DNA from: Globodera rostochiensis
Taxonomy: Eukaryota > Nematoda > Chromadorea > Rhabditida > Heteroderidae
Reading direction: 5' to 3'
Assembly: GCA_018350325.1 (NCBI GenBank)
Contig: JAEVLN010000032.1
Coordinates: 186,001 to 250,000, forward strand
Length of the DNA: 64,000 bases
Part shown: one piece after another, positions 25,296 through 37,125 of the stretch
Position numbering within the stretch: the stretch's first letter is position 1
Layout: every line of letters begins with the position of its first letter
The notes under the pieces: model-generated
Databases searched by the model: none
What the model saw: the letters and a program-made list of their open reading frames with translations, nothing else
What the model was told of the DNA's origin: nothing
Position numbers and translations under genes: made by a program

Positions 25296-25472
25296 GCCAT
25301 AAGTGTTTTTGAAATATCATTAATTTGTTTTAAAGATAAATACATCAGAGTTTACAAGACTTTATTTAAACATTTGTTTTTTATAATTATTATCTTGTCC
25401 CAATCCTTCTTGCTTAAGCTTGTGGACTTTGTCTTGGTGCCAAATCCGTGCATATCTCTAAAGTCCTTTTAA
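25296..25472 (+). CDS. Stop-bounded frame with a membrane-like segment
   Basis: This is a 58-codon frame without a starting ATG. It contains a basic stretch, KDKYIRVYKTLFKHL, then a strongly hydrophobic run and LVDFVLVPNPCISL. The pattern resembles a transmembrane segment with its flank, but T-rich DNA tends to encode F, L and I by chance. A possible donor, ttag/gtaagcc, lies immediately upstream at 25292, so the frame might begin inside an intron. I do not assign a family. Confidence 0.18.
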   Translation, partial: AISVFEISLICFKDKYIRVYKTLFKHLFFIIIILSQSFLLKLVDFVLVPNPCISLKSF

Positions 25473-26516
25473 ATAATTATCATGGTTTCGAGCAATTCGT
25501 TTTAATTATAATAATATCCGTCCATGTTTTTCTGACAAAAGCTTTTTTTGGTTTAGACTAAATAGACCGCATATTAAACTTTTTTTTATTTGAAGCCGCA
25601 ATGTATTAAATTAATTGGATATACCTATTTTATTTTTTTTAACATTCGGAATTTTTTTATTTAAAGTTCAAATGTTATGCCAGGTCCAACATGAACACAA
25701 TAGTCTTTCGCCAATTTTAAGTCAATTTAATTGATCCGCATACAAAGCACAACATAACAAAAATAATTTTAAAGGCTTTGCCGGCGCGTGCCACGAACAG
25801 TTTTAAATTTTCAATTGAAACATTTTTTAAAAATTTTATTTACTTTTTATCTATATTGCCAATTATTTAATTTAAGGCTAAATTATTTTAGACGCCCATT
25901 TGCTGTCAGCTGCCAATTCTTTATGAAATATTTAGTTCAATGGTTTGATTGATTTTAATATTTTTAAAATAAATAAAAATTCATTTTTTAATATATTATC
26001 TTTTAGTCTATTTTTATATGATTATGTTTGTTTTGGGTTATTTAGGAAATTTAAGTATGCGTGGCAATTTCCACAGTAATAAAATATGTGTATTCCACAA
26101 ATGGTAATATCGTTCTTTATGTTTTAGGTTCTTTCAAATTATAATTTAAATTAATTTTTTTTTATGATTATTTAATTAATCTTAGAGAATTTAATTTACT
26201 TTGATAGTCGAATTTTAAAATCTTAGATAAAGTGAATTAATTTTTGCTTCTGTTGAAATCAACCGTTGTTTCTGGTAAATTACACAACAATACTCATCCT
26301 TCTCACAAATTAACTCACGATTGATTGTATTTCATTTTAAAACGCCATTTTTCTTATTTATTGTTCTTTTAAATTGCATTTTCTTTACAGTCCCACTTTT
26401 TATTTATACAATTCCATAATTAACAAATTTTTTTCATTTGTGCTTATTTGTTTTTTTTATGAAGTTAAAGTTAGTTACGCATATCTGAGTTAATTATAAT
26501 TTTACATTCACCTTTG

Positions 26517-26560
26517 GGGGACACCACCACAGAAATGGTGTAATTCCCGGGATGGTCCCC
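26517..26560. other. GC-rich hairpin-forming patch
   Basis: ACACCA at 26521-26526 pairs with TGGTGT at 26536-26541, and the flanking GGGG (26517-26520) can pair with CCCC at 26557-26560 in an alternative fold with ggatggtcccc. It is GC-rich within A/T-rich DNA. It may belong to an old element or an exon (the + frame 26489-26575 is open). Confidence 0.35.
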
Positions 26561-27285
26561 TTTGCGCTCATATAAACTGACGCAACCTTAAACGTCAGGA
26601 ATAGAAAAGTTGTTTCTACCTGTGTTAAAAAATTGGTGTCCAAGTTACATTTAAATTTTGTATGGATTCATGGTTATTGATTTTAATACCATGAATTGAT
26701 TTACTATGCATTAATTTGTATATAAATTGATTTTAATTTTATTACATTCACTCGTTTAATTGTTTTAATAATTTTTTATTTTTGTAACTAACTCTTTTAC
26801 AATTTATAATAAAAATTGATCTCTTAAAATTTTTATTTTGTTTGCCGGGAATATAGCGTATTCTTAGTCAATAGCAATTTTACAATTGTGCCAAGCAGTA
26901 ATCATTTCTAATTAAACGACATATTGTGACGCTAAGAATTTTATTTTTCGAAATTAGGACACAAATGGCTTAAACAAAATGGGTTTTACATAAAGCCGTT
27001 ATAGTTTCTGTATCGCACCGGTCCCATCTGTCTATAATATACGTAAAAGATTAAAATTCATTTATCTCTGATTTATTTTTGATTAATACCAGGAACACAT
27101 TTGTTGATTTTTTTAGTGCTGCTAAAAATGTTTAATTATTATTATAAATTACATAAAAATTTGCATTTATTTTTTACAAAATTAATGTTGCATTTAAATA
27201 TTTTTTTCATCTGTTTATTGCTTTAGTTTTGTTTCGCGAAGCCGGCGTTGGCCAAAGCACAGCATGCACGATGGTTTAAACTCTT

Positions 27286-27354
27286 GTTGCATCCATCTCC
27301 TCCCGAGTTCCGCGGCCGTTGTGTACGTATGTACATGCCTAATTCGCATTCGCG
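27286..27354 (-). repeat. GC-rich dispersed repeat, copy B
   Basis: This is the reverse complement partner of 12757-12826. It shares atccat, ctcctcc/gag, gtacatgcctaa and attcgc blocks in the same order. It lies within a GC-rich stretch, 27225-27355, that begins just after a good acceptor (tttattgctttag, ending at 27227) and is open on the + strand for about 45 codons. The repeat may therefore include coding sequence. Confidence 0.55.
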
Positions 27355-27455
27355 CTATTTAATTTAGATCATTTTATATATGTAGTTTTTGGTCTCTGAG
27401 GTGACAAGTGGCCTTCATGAAAACTCTTTTGTAATTGTTTGGTTTAATTCATTAA

Positions 27456-27638
27456 ATAATTAATAGTAAATTAATTGTGGGACCCATTTGTACTATCCAC
27501 GTTGTGCCGAAGCTGCAATCAGCAACTAAAATTTATCAAAGAGAAGTCAGATGGCTTATCTGGATAAGTAATCGATTAATTAAAAATTCCTTTAATTTAT
27601 ATCTTAATCATCTTTCGTGTATGCTTAAAGCTGATTAA
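27456..27638 (+). CDS. 60-codon stop-bounded frame, unknown
   Basis: There is no ATG at the start. The first two thirds are compositionally mixed, with LIVGPICTIHVVPKLQSATK and YQREVRWLIWISNRLIKN. A possible donor gataa/gtaatc lies at about 27564. It is on the strand expected from the T-rich block. I recognise no domain. A frame of this length is expected several times by chance in the window, so support is compositional only. Confidence 0.25.
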   Translation: MINSKLIVGPICTIHVVPKLQSATKIYQREVRWLIWISNRLIKNSFNLYLNHLSCMLKAD

Positions 27639-28938
27639 AAATGATGAAATTTAAAATCTATCTAAAGAATTTATAATAAATAAATGATATTAGGGTATTT
27701 ACATTAAGTAAGATAACCTTTTAAATTTTTTCAATGTTTTATTTTAGATTAAGAAAAATTATGTGTGTTAGAAAATTGTTACGTTTATTAATTCTTCTTT
27801 CTTACACATACATAATTTCCTTATTTTTTTATTACACTAGAACTTATTGTATTTTAAGTTTTTTACCCTAACTCGTTAATTTTAACTTATTTGTTGGTTC
27901 ATTTGTGTTTATAGAGAGAATCTGCTTAACAAAAAATGATATTTTTATTTTGATCCTAATTCAACTCTAACAATGCGAGGAACTGCCCAGGATTTAAGTT
28001 TTTTTAATATAACTTAAACGTTGAGATTTAATGAGCATGTTTATTAAATGCAAGTTGCTAGAAATATTATTAAAACTAAATAAACATTTTTTACAATTTT
28101 ATAAAAGCTATTCTGTTGCACTCAACTCATTTACGGCACAAATATTTCAGCTTATGCAGTTTTATTTGATGGATATATATCAAATTTATATAAAAGCATT
28201 TTTTATAGTTATTTATAGTTCTTTTGTGCTATTTATTTATTTTTTAGTTTGAAATTTTCATTATACAATCAAACTCAATATTTATAATTATTTTTAATTC
28301 GAAAATGAAATTTTGTTCTGGCCAAATATGATGGCACATCTATACATTAATTTATTTCAATTTCATTTTATAAGCTTTCAGTTAATTGAATATAAAAATA
28401 ACATCTTTTTAATATTTTAAAGAATTGAAAACAATAAAAAACATTTTTGCGGCACAAAGATTTCTAAGCCTCCGCGTTAATATAGCTTGAAATTGATTAT
28501 TTTTTATAAATAACGATCACTTCTTATTTAAAAACTTCATTGGAAATTGTTATTATCCAGTGTGTTGTAATCCGTTATATTGCGCGACACTGTCGCTGCC
28601 ATTAAAATTATTCTAATTTAATTTTTTGAGATCACTGCATGAATTTGTACATTTTTGCCATTAAATTGATTTTATATTTTTGTTAAATTAGATTCTATTT
28701 TTATTTTCGAGCATTTGCTTAATTTTCGTTATTTTTAATTTATATCCGTTATTGTAATCTTTTTATTTTTGTTTTTTGTCACTCTTGGGACCATGCCTGT
28801 ATTTCTGCAATTACTTTTCCGTAAATTTGTTTTTGTTTCAAACATTATTGAATACAAATTGGGTAACTTATCAAAAAATAAAATAAAGATGATTTGAAAA
28901 ATGAGTTTGTATTGATTGGGTGTGGCGATGACAGATGA

Positions 28939-29127
28939 ATGAGGAAGATGGAATTGAATTCGTCCAATCCCCAGCCCCGTCCCACCTCTGCACCGCCAAC
29001 GAATCGATGGAATCGTGTTGGCTGGGACATTATTCGTGCGAAAATTAATCAGCTCAATTGTAATGAACAATTCAAGAAGAACTTAATACACTATTGGAAT
29101 TTAGTTATTAACAATGTCATTAATTAA
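28939..29127 (+). CDS. 62-codon ATG frame, proline-rich start, unknown
   Basis: The frame starts with ATG and reads SSNPQPRPTSAPPTNRWNRV, then GWDIIRAKINQLNCNEQFKK, in an island that is GC-rich for this window. Composition is that of a soluble protein with few of the F/L/I residues that A/T-rich noise gives. A - strand frame over the same bases (28845-29030) is also open. It lies at the boundary between the T-rich and A-rich blocks. No family is recognised. Confidence 0.35.
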   Translation: MRKMELNSSNPQPRPTSAPPTNRWNRVGWDIIRAKINQLNCNEQFKKNLIHYWNLVINNVIN

Positions 29128-29232
29128 AGCTTTTTTCATGTTGAAATATCAAGATAATACGAATTGTTATTTACCTATATTGAATAATGAACTCTATGTG
29201 TTATCCAACTTTGAGATAAAACAATTTCTTTA

Positions 29233-29457
29233 TTACTTTATGCTTAACATTAATTTCTTAAGGTTGGAGAAATAAAAACAATCGATAAAATCATATTTGT
29301 TTTTAAATATTAAAACAAAGTAATGAAAAAAAAAACGAGATTTAAATTTATATACAAAAAGAAATATTATATTTAAGAGCACCAATAATGCTACATTCGC
29401 GCATGCTTCGGCAAGATCGTGCCCGCGTACGCGATGCGGCAAACAATGCTGTTTGGA
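29233..29457 (-). CDS. Candidate terminal exon with a transmembrane-like stretch
   Basis: On the - strand the acceptor ttttttggttttag ends opposite 29458. From there a frame is open for 74 codons to a stop at 29233. It begins SKQHCLPHRVRGHDLAEACA, continues into a hydrophobic run (NVALLVLLNIIFLFVY) and then becomes F- and K-rich, low-complexity sequence. The first 35 codons are GC-rich. A membrane protein exon is plausible; the family is unknown. Confidence 0.35.
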   Translation of the reverse strand, partial: SKQHCLPHRVRGHDLAEACANVALLVLLNIIFLFVYKFKSRFFFHYFVLIFKNKYDFIDCFYFSNLKKLMLSIK

Positions 29458-32400
29458 CTAAAACCAAAAAACGGATGTTCAACAGCATGCTATGTAAAAA
29501 TAACAAAAGTAATGAAAAATTAAGATCACAATAAAAAATATAGGAAAAATGAAAACAATAAATAAGTCCAAAATCAGAATGACTTTAATCTGATTAATTC
29601 GATGTATTATTATCGTATTAAATAAAACAAAACTCAGAAAAAAATAGACCATAATCAAAAGTGTCACTCCAATATATAACTAAAAATATTATATTATTTA
29701 ATCTAACAACAATAAATTTTTTAAATGCATTAAAAACTTTTAAAAAGTTTCGTATTGAAAATGAATAACAGCATTAATCGTATTAACTGATAACATGAAA
29801 TAACTCACATGGTTTGCGAGCCATTTGTTTTTAACTGATCTCCGTTTAAAAATAACACGCGTCTTTATTTACTTGAAGAAATCATTCTTATAAAATAAAA
29901 ATCTAACCATTATTTGAACAACAGAAAAAAGAGATTGTTAATTAATATGAGAACTCTATAACTATAATAAATCTACTTTATTAAATTAAGTCCACTATTC
30001 GACTTTTAATCATTAATAAATTTACGTAAAAGAATTATTAAGAAATTAAAATACTACATAATCAAAAAAGCAAAGCTTTATTTATAAATTGATAAAAAGG
30101 TAAATACTTATTCGTAAAAATTAAAGATAAATAAAAATGCAAACAATTTCGCGGTTGGTAAATATAAAAAAAGACCGGACGGAAAAATACGAATAACTGT
30201 TGCACTTCCAAAATTTTATTTCCGAATACTCAAAAATATAATAAATTCGATTCTATTAAACATTCAGGAGAAGGGTTGACGTTCTTCAATTAAATAAGAC
30301 CATTCTAAATAAATAATAGTAATTTGAAATTTATTTAAAATAAATTAAAATTGTTTAAAAATATTACTATAACTAGAAAAGCCAATCGCTAAACCCTTCT
30401 CAACTTTTTATAAGTCATTTTTGTGTGCAAGAAATTGCATGCTACGGTGTGATTGGCAAGTAAATTGGCTCTAAATTGAATATACTTATAATTAAAAAAA
30501 TGTTAATTCAAATGCTAATAAAAAAATCACGGTCTGGAAAGCCAGAGTTCTGCACATGGTCGACACTCATTTGCATGCCATGCCTTAAATTTTCCTAAAC
30601 AAATCGTGTTTATTAAATTAAATTAAAATAAATTTTCAACAATTACTAAAAACATCGTTAAAACTTAATGCAATAATAATGAAATCATGACTTTTATGAA
30701 TAAATTTTGTAATTAAGTTATTTAAGTGGAATTAAATAAATTTAAAACATAAAATGTTTAATTAAAAAAATGCATAGATTGTCACACAACGTTTAGTGCT
30801 CAGAGCCGAGATCTGCAAAAAAATTGTTTATAGAGAAATAAATAAACTGAAGGCATGGCACGAAAATTCGCTTTATTCAAATACCTATTTTATAAGTTAG
30901 CTTATCAATCAACAAAAATAAATACCTAATAATAAAAAACCTTATTAATACAAAGTTTACTTGAAATAAGTTTAAACATTGTCAATAACTAGTTTATAAA
31001 TAAAAATAAATTATCTCAAATAGTCAAGAAAACGTTTTAATTATGAAGAAGTTGATTAGCCAAGCGGAAGGATAAAATGCGGTTCTAAATATGCTTCTTT
31101 ATTCTAATTATTAAAAATAAATTATTTTCTTTAAGAAGTTTTTTATACAGTATTGTTTTAATTATTTAAATTATTGAGGAGTATTTAACATTTTAAATTG
31201 ATAGTTCACTTTTACGCCTCCTTTCCAATAATACTTTAATATGTATATAAATTATATTTGAAACAATTAAAAAAAATATTTTTTTAAAAAAGTGGAATGA
31301 GTTTTCATTTTAATTTTAAGAATGTTCGTACATGCCTATTGTATTGGGATTCCTTCGAAAAGTTATTCTTTTTTTGTTTTTTGCTATAAAAATGTATTTT
31401 AAACGAATAGACAAATAAATAGCTACCAAATTCACTAATTCAGTAATTATTAAATATTAGAAATCTACCTAAGAATCAAAAAAAATTGACTTTAGATATA
31501 TTATTGTGGAAAAAAACATCAAATCATATAGTAAACAAAAAGAATGATGATATATATAATAATTTTTCAAATATTGATTAAACCAATATTTAATTTAAAT
31601 AAAAATAATAAGTCGTAATCTGAAATTACATACATATAAACGGCAGGTATCGGATTTAAATAAGAGCTTTAGAATGATTGGCTAACTAATCTATAAATTA
31701 GATTATATAAAAATTACAATTAAATCACTAGACAAATTGTGGATAAAAGCGGTTTATATTTTAAAAAAAAATAAAATTTCACTATAAATTTTGATGAGCA
31801 TCTTTTGGTGTTATGAAATATAGGGTAATTTGTAAGAATAGGAAGGACAAGTGAACGTCGTTGAATGTCTCTTTTAAAGTCAAAAATATTTTAACATCTA
31901 TAATTACAAAGTAAAATAAATGAATTTGAAATTGGTAGGGCTAAAATTTTTTAATTTCGAAATAGACGCCTATAATAAGTGATTTAAAATGCAATAAAAT
32001 CTTATGTCAAAAAAATCATTATCTATATTCAATTTTTAATTAGTAAATATAATTATGTCTTAAAAAAATTAAAGTCTAAATTAAAACTAAATATAGAATC
32101 TTAGTAAAACACAAAAACCAAAAATACATTATCAAAACAAAAAGTTGATATAACCAAAATCACAAATAAGTCAGAAAAGAGTGTCCATTTTAAAATAAAT
32201 TATGATTTACAATGGGATAATATGATATAAAACTGGAAAGTATAATTTAGATTGAAGTCGCGGACAATTTAACAAAGGACATTGGAACAATAGTGCATAA
32301 ATGATCGAAAACATTAACACACAATTTAAAAATAAATCTGTGTTCAAATTAAATGATTTTTATTGTGGGTTTACGATGAAAAAAGCTCTAATTGGATACT

Positions 32401-32501
32401 TACATTTAAAAAATTTTATAAATGTTAAAAAATTCAATTATATAATAATTAGAAATAGGCCCCTTATAATTCATGTTTATGTTGTTGACAAACCAACTTA
32501 C

Positions 32502-32669
32502 TGCGGCCCCACGGATTTTTAAACAAAAACAATTGAACAAATTTATACCTTTGTATTGACAAAGTCAACAAAATATATACTAAACTTACCCATCCGGATA
32601 TCAAGATGTCCGTTTCGATGGTGCGATACCTGTAATTAAAAGGGAACTAATCGCGCCATAAAATGCAAC
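32502..32669 (-). CDS. Candidate exon cluster on the minus strand with strong splice signals
   Basis: Three signals line up on the - strand. The acceptor ttttgtttttag ends opposite 32670. A second acceptor, cccttttaattacag, ends opposite 32630. The donor atgg/gtaagttt lies opposite 32590. The 40-nt piece 32590-32629 is open in two frames (one reads YRTIETDILISGW). The longer piece 32601-32669 reads VAFYGAISSLLITGIAPSKR before a TGA. A further piece, 32502-32548, ends at gccgca/gtaagttgg. The donors are close to perfect, which is unusual for noise, but the correct combination cannot be fixed by eye. Confidence 0.35.
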
Positions 32670-33558
32670 CTAAAAACAAAATTTAAAAAAATTTCTGATC
32701 AAATAAATAATTGTGAGTTATGTTATGAAATTTTTATAAGTTACAAAATAGAAAAAAATGCATTTTTTTTAGGAGTGATCGATGTCTAGCTATTTTAAAA
32801 AATAACGTACATAGATTCATGCAAGATCCGAACAGCATTTATAAACATTATTACAAATAATTACAAAATTCATTAACTTGGTCAAAAAAACGCGGCTTTT
32901 GGAAAAAAATATAATTTTAAAATAATATATGGGCAATAAAATAAAAACCCAGAATAAAATAAGTTGTTATAACAAATATATTATTTGAATGATAGTTTAC
33001 AAATAATTCAAATTCCCAAGCGCTTACTTGGAAAGGAGAAGCTTAATACGAACAAATCATTTTATTAAAAGTCTCCATCTTTATACACTTTGGATTTAAA
33101 GATAAACGGAATGTTGCCCGCTTAAGTAGCCTCTCGATACTCGAAATAAATATTATCCGGTCCCGATACATCAATTAAAGCAATATCATTAACATTCATA
33201 TGTAATTTATAATTTTAGAATTTAAAAAAACTATAGTACAAAATGATTTATAGATTTATATAACATCCATTGAAAACGATACAATAAGCTTTTACATCTT
33301 GGCGCTTTAATCTTATATTTAATATATTTTTTGTTAAATTTAATGATTTGTTATGTTTTTTATTTTTCCAAATATTTTTTAGAATAATTACCTATACAAC
33401 TTTAAGTACAATTTTGTGAAGTGGTCTAATGCGACAAGTAAATAGCGGTTGCCTAATTCTGACGTGCCGATTCGGATGTCTGAATTGTCTGAAAAGAACG
33501 CAAATAAATGATTTTTGCTTTATTAATATATAACGTTAGTCCTTTCAAACTATGAAAC

Positions 33559-33744
33559 ATGAACTGGAAACACGCGCACCTGCTACTGATTTCGCGGCCA
33601 GGTCTTTTTCAACCTATAAAGGAGCAGTGCACTGCACGTTTTTTTGGTCTTAAGTATGATCAAAGACAATTAATATTTGTAAAAAGGCGTTTAGATTATG
33701 AAAAAACCGCCTATTTTTCATATCTTTTTATATTTGTTAAGTAG
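33559..33744 (+). CDS. 61-codon ATG frame, unknown
   Basis: The frame starts at ATG with MNWKHAHLLLISRPGLFQPI, continues KEQCTARFFGLKYDQRQLIF and ends in F/Y-rich sequence at a TAG. The first forty codons are GC-richer than the flanks and well mixed. It is on the strand expected from the T-rich context. I see no domain signature, and chance is possible at this length. Confidence 0.3.
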   Translation: MNWKHAHLLLISRPGLFQPIKEQCTARFFGLKYDQRQLIFVKRRLDYEKTAYFSYLFIFVK

Positions 33745-35413
33745 TCCGAATTTTTTTTAAATATAGAATAAGTGCACCACGCTAAGTTAACCTTATAGCG
33801 TTTATCCGAAAAACCCAAAAGTTGGCTCGTGTGCGCTCGCTGTAGTATTGTAATTTGTAGATAAAATCTGGCATTATAATTAATTAGATCGCATTTTTGT
33901 TATAAATTTATTTTATTGTAAATCTGTCTAATTGTGTAGGATAAGTTATTAATATTTAAAACCCTTTTATATCTTATCGCTTTATCCCAAATGTTAATAA
34001 ACAATTATAAATTTATTTAAAAATAGCTATTATTAGCATTGAGGAAAATCATTATTTAAATTTTTTAATTGTAAATCGTTTTCACAATTTGGTAGTTTAA
34101 GTGTTTTAGGTTAATCTTTTATATAAAAAAAAATCTATTGTAAATTATTTGTAAGATGATATCCGTCGACGATGTATTCCTCGGGCGCTGTTGTATGCTT
34201 AAGAACGAAATTGTTTGATCTCAAAATCGAGTTTTTTTTTAATTTTAAAAGGGATGCGCCAGCTAATTCTTGAATTTATTCTCACATTTGAAAAGAATTT
34301 TCTTTTTTTCTTTTTATTTCCCAAAAAACTTCCCTATTGCAAAAAACCCCGGGGCATGGACCACCGACGCCCCGAACCCGTCCAATTGAGTCGATGCATC
34401 GAATAACAGTTATTGGCCAAACGTGCGGAGAATTAAACACCGAGTGTGCGGTTGGATTGCCGATTCCTGGGAATTCTTCAGCTATCCAAACCAAACCGAA
34501 GAACTGAAACAAAAGTTTTTGGTTATGAAAAAATCCCGATGTAACGGTTTGGTCCAGTTGGGAACCACAGCTTTTTTTGTTTATTAAAACATAAATTTGT
34601 TTGTAATTTTTAAGATTTTAACGCTTTCTAAATTTGAAGTTGGGTTTAAAAATAAATAGTCTTAATTCAATAGGATTTTGTATTTCAAATAATAAGGGGT
34701 TTATTAAATTTATCATATTTTTTCTCATTGAATAGTATTTATATTTATTTGATATATTTCTTGCCCGTCTCACTCCACTGATAATTCTTAAATCAAGAAT
34801 TCAAAATAAATAAATTTCATAATCATTTAGATTTTCTCAAGTTAAAAAAATAGTATTAATAAACATAAATTATAATGCCAAATCCATTTTATAACGAAAT
34901 CATATGAACTTTTTTGCTTTACACATTTAGTACATTTTTTATCGTGCGTCTTTATTTATTATGTTTAGTAATCGCCGCATGAAGTTTAGTACTAGAGTAC
35001 TCCTCCTTATCTCATACCCTTGTTTCGCTGTTCAACAAAATTTGTATTTTTTTGAAAATGCCTACAGCATTTATTTTGTTTTTTAAACTAAATTTTGATG
35101 TTTTGACGTGCTGTGAATTTCCCGGCGACCTCGCGGTCCCCTTGATACGCAACCCTAACAAAAACTCTATGGCGCTGCAGATAGACTGTAAAAAAATTAT
35201 CAGCAAACAATATTAGAATATTTTATTTTAAGAATAACCTAACTTAGAGGGGTATTTTTGAATTATAAATTTTTAATTTTTTTATGTTTTTGTTAAATTA
35301 CGTCCATTCTGTATAATGAATTAGGTATATAAACACTTTATATTTGAATACTTTCGAATTCGATATATTGTTTTATTATTTTTTAATTATTTTGTGTTAA
35401 ATAATTTATGTAG

Positions 35414-35579
35414 CCGCTCCATTTTGTACAGAAGTCTCAAACACTGTTGCTTACACGTCAACCGTGCGTGCAAATTTAAATTGCATAACGATTATTGCGA
35501 GAAGGCTCTGTTGTTCCATCAGCCCACCCAAGTAGCAACTGAGGCCTATTCAAGAGAGTTTGTACATTTTCGCAATTAA
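35414..35579 (+). CDS. Candidate terminal exon, cysteine-rich
   Basis: A T-rich tract ends in taatttatgtag at 35413, a good acceptor, and the frame is then open for 54 codons to a TAA. The peptide includes LYRSLKHCCLHVNRACKFKL and HNDYCEKALLFHQPTQVATE. It is compositionally balanced and has four cysteines. No family is recognised. A donor-like ccaa/gtagca occurs inside, so the exon might end earlier. Confidence 0.35.
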
Positions 35580-35790
35580 AGATTAAATAGTCTTTTAATT
35601 AATATTAAAAGGTAAAATTATTTTTGTTTAATTTTTTGGAATTTAGTATTTTAGTTTTTGTTAATAAACGATTGCTTTGCATTTGTAACAATTTTGGGAG
35701 GCATAGCACTGAAATTTTTTCTGAGTAGGTTTAATTAGTTTTGAGAATCTGAAAAAATAACGAAAATTCCCCCAATCGCTTCAAATGTTT

Positions 35791-35870
35791 TTCAGGCTAA
35801 ATAAAGAAAGTGATAACTTAATTCAACCCTTAAACATTTTAAACCCGGTTTTCAAAGAGGTTCAGAAAAA
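35791..35870 (+). repeat. Dispersed repeat, copy A (inverted partner at 45.8 kb)
   Basis: About 80 bp starting ttcaggctaaataaag and including cttaaacattttaaacccgg match the reverse complement of 45746-45825 at roughly 80-85% by eye. Too complex to be chance. Confidence 0.8.
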
Positions 35871-36927
35871 TTAAAATAGCAATGAAACCAATTATTTTGA
35901 AAGCATTTTCAAAAGCAATTAAATAGATTTATAAATTTTTTTCTGAGAAAAACGCAAAATGCTGTCAAAAAAACGAATAATTGTGTAAAAACAAAAAATG
36001 AATAGTGAAAATTGGGCCGATTCTTCGCAAGTTACCTTCACCCCTCGCCCACCCCAATTCTAAAACGTTCGTTCAAAAATTGAATAAATTAGCAAAAAGA
36101 GAGTTGTTAATAACGCCGAATGATGGTGGGAGGAGTTGTTTCGAACGTTCGCAGATTTTTTCGTTCATTGATTTTTGGCGATTGAAAAGGTTCATTTCAT
36201 ATAAAACACGGAATATAATCTCCTGTTTACAGATAAATTCATAAATTTCTAACTAATTCAATTGAACATGTAACAAGCAAAAAAAATATATGCTTTAAAA
36301 TAAAATAATGAAATGCATTTAAATAAGTAAGTTGGTTTTTTATAATATAATTAATTATTAGATTATTGCTGATTTACCTATTAAACATTTTAAACTTATA
36401 TTAATTATTATGGGAAATGTTAATATTGCAAAAATATGGTTTTGTATTTCGATTGTAAAAGCCAAAAAATATTATCTAAAATTACATGTAATAGTGATAA
36501 ATTGTATGAAGAAATCCAAATTAATAATCGTAGCTCACTGACGAGGGTTTTGAGCTTATTTCAAATTTCAAATTAAATTTTTAATTATTTTATTTTCTTG
36601 ATTTGAATATTAGTAGTCTTTTGCAATTTAAATGATACACTTTATTTAAGCTTTCCAAATTTGCAGCAGTTTTTGGCAACCCCGATGTTTTTCATCAACT
36701 CAATTGGCAAAATTATAAAAATATTAAAAAATAACAACTTAAAAATCAAAATACGGAATGCTAAAGAAATAAGTAAAATATTTATAAGTGAATTATTCCC
36801 AAATTATAAAAATGATACGGAAACGGATACGGATATTCAGGGATTCCCTGTGGTTCGATTTGTCTGAAAATTTGCACAGTGATAAAGTTCCGAGGTTTTA
36901 ACAACGGAACGGTTTTTTTTCCACAAT

Positions 36928-37125
36928 TTCGGTCTAACAACGGTCGAACGGTCTAACCGCCCAAAAAGAAGAGCCCCTTTTTAGGTACCATGTTGCAGTT
37001 GGAGGGGCATAAGTGGTTTAAAGCATGCTTTGGGTGGGTTGGGTTTGGAGAAAGAGACAACTAGACAAAATATGAGTTTGAATGGTATATGATAGTTGGG
37101 GGTCGGTCTAACCGTGTTCGACTTC
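36928..37125. repeat. Repeated GGTCTAACCG motif region, possible old element
   Basis: cggtctaac appears at about 36930, again in ggtcgaacggtctaaccg at 36943-36961, and again in gggtcggtctaaccgtgttc near 37103. The 170 bp between are G-rich (gggtgggttgggtttggag), unlike the surrounding A-rich DNA. The spacing would fit ends of a small element, but I could not pair inverted ends or a target duplication. Confidence 0.3.

Larger units (their letters stand above)
23241..29200. other. T-rich block rich in exon-like islands
   Basis: T-rich + strand. GC-richer open islands on the + strand occur at about 23772-23888, 24600-24758, 24843-25213, 25296-25472, 25721-25870, 26489-26575, 27228-27390, 27456-27638 and 28510-28605. 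The clearest are listed separately. The frame from 24956 to 25213 is open for about 85 codons except for one TAA at 25118. A 73-codon ATG frame at 28031-28252 is hydrophobic and A/T-biased. Remaining sequence is simple and A/T-rich. Confidence 0.5.
29201..33330. other. A-rich block with minus-strand islands
   Basis: A-rich + strand. GC-richer islands readable on the - strand are 29233-29457, 30389-30470 (behind cattcaatttag; includes NLLANHTVACNFLHTKMT), 30527-30594 (behind gatttgtttag; includes AWHANECRPCAELWL), 31720-31890 and 32502-32669. A 73-codon + ATG frame at 32301-32522 overlaps the last of these. The rest is A/T-rich sequence. Confidence 0.5.
33331..35700. other. T-rich block with plus-strand ATG frames
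   Basis: Short T-rich block. Besides the two entries below it contains three other small + frames. One is at 33429-33533 (34 codons from ATG with five cysteines, GCLILTCRFGCLNC). One is at 34394-34507 (37 codons from ATG, including GQTCGELNTECAVGLPIPGN), in a GC-rich island open on both strands. One is at 35058-35216 (52 codons from ATG with a hydrophobic start). None has a recognised family. Confidence 0.45.

Noticed and set aside
28031..28252. 73-codon ATG frame on the + strand.
   Set aside because: Almost entirely F/I/Y/L-rich with A/T-only codons after the start. Frames like this are expected by chance here.
31045..31099. tRNA-like piece: gaagaag...cttctt ends around tagccaagcgg (A box-like) and ggttctaaat (B box-like).
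   Set aside because: Only about 55 nt long, the boxes are 13 nt apart, and the B box lacks its conserved C. It cannot fold as a normal tRNA. An armless mitochondrial-type tRNA insert is possible but unsupported.
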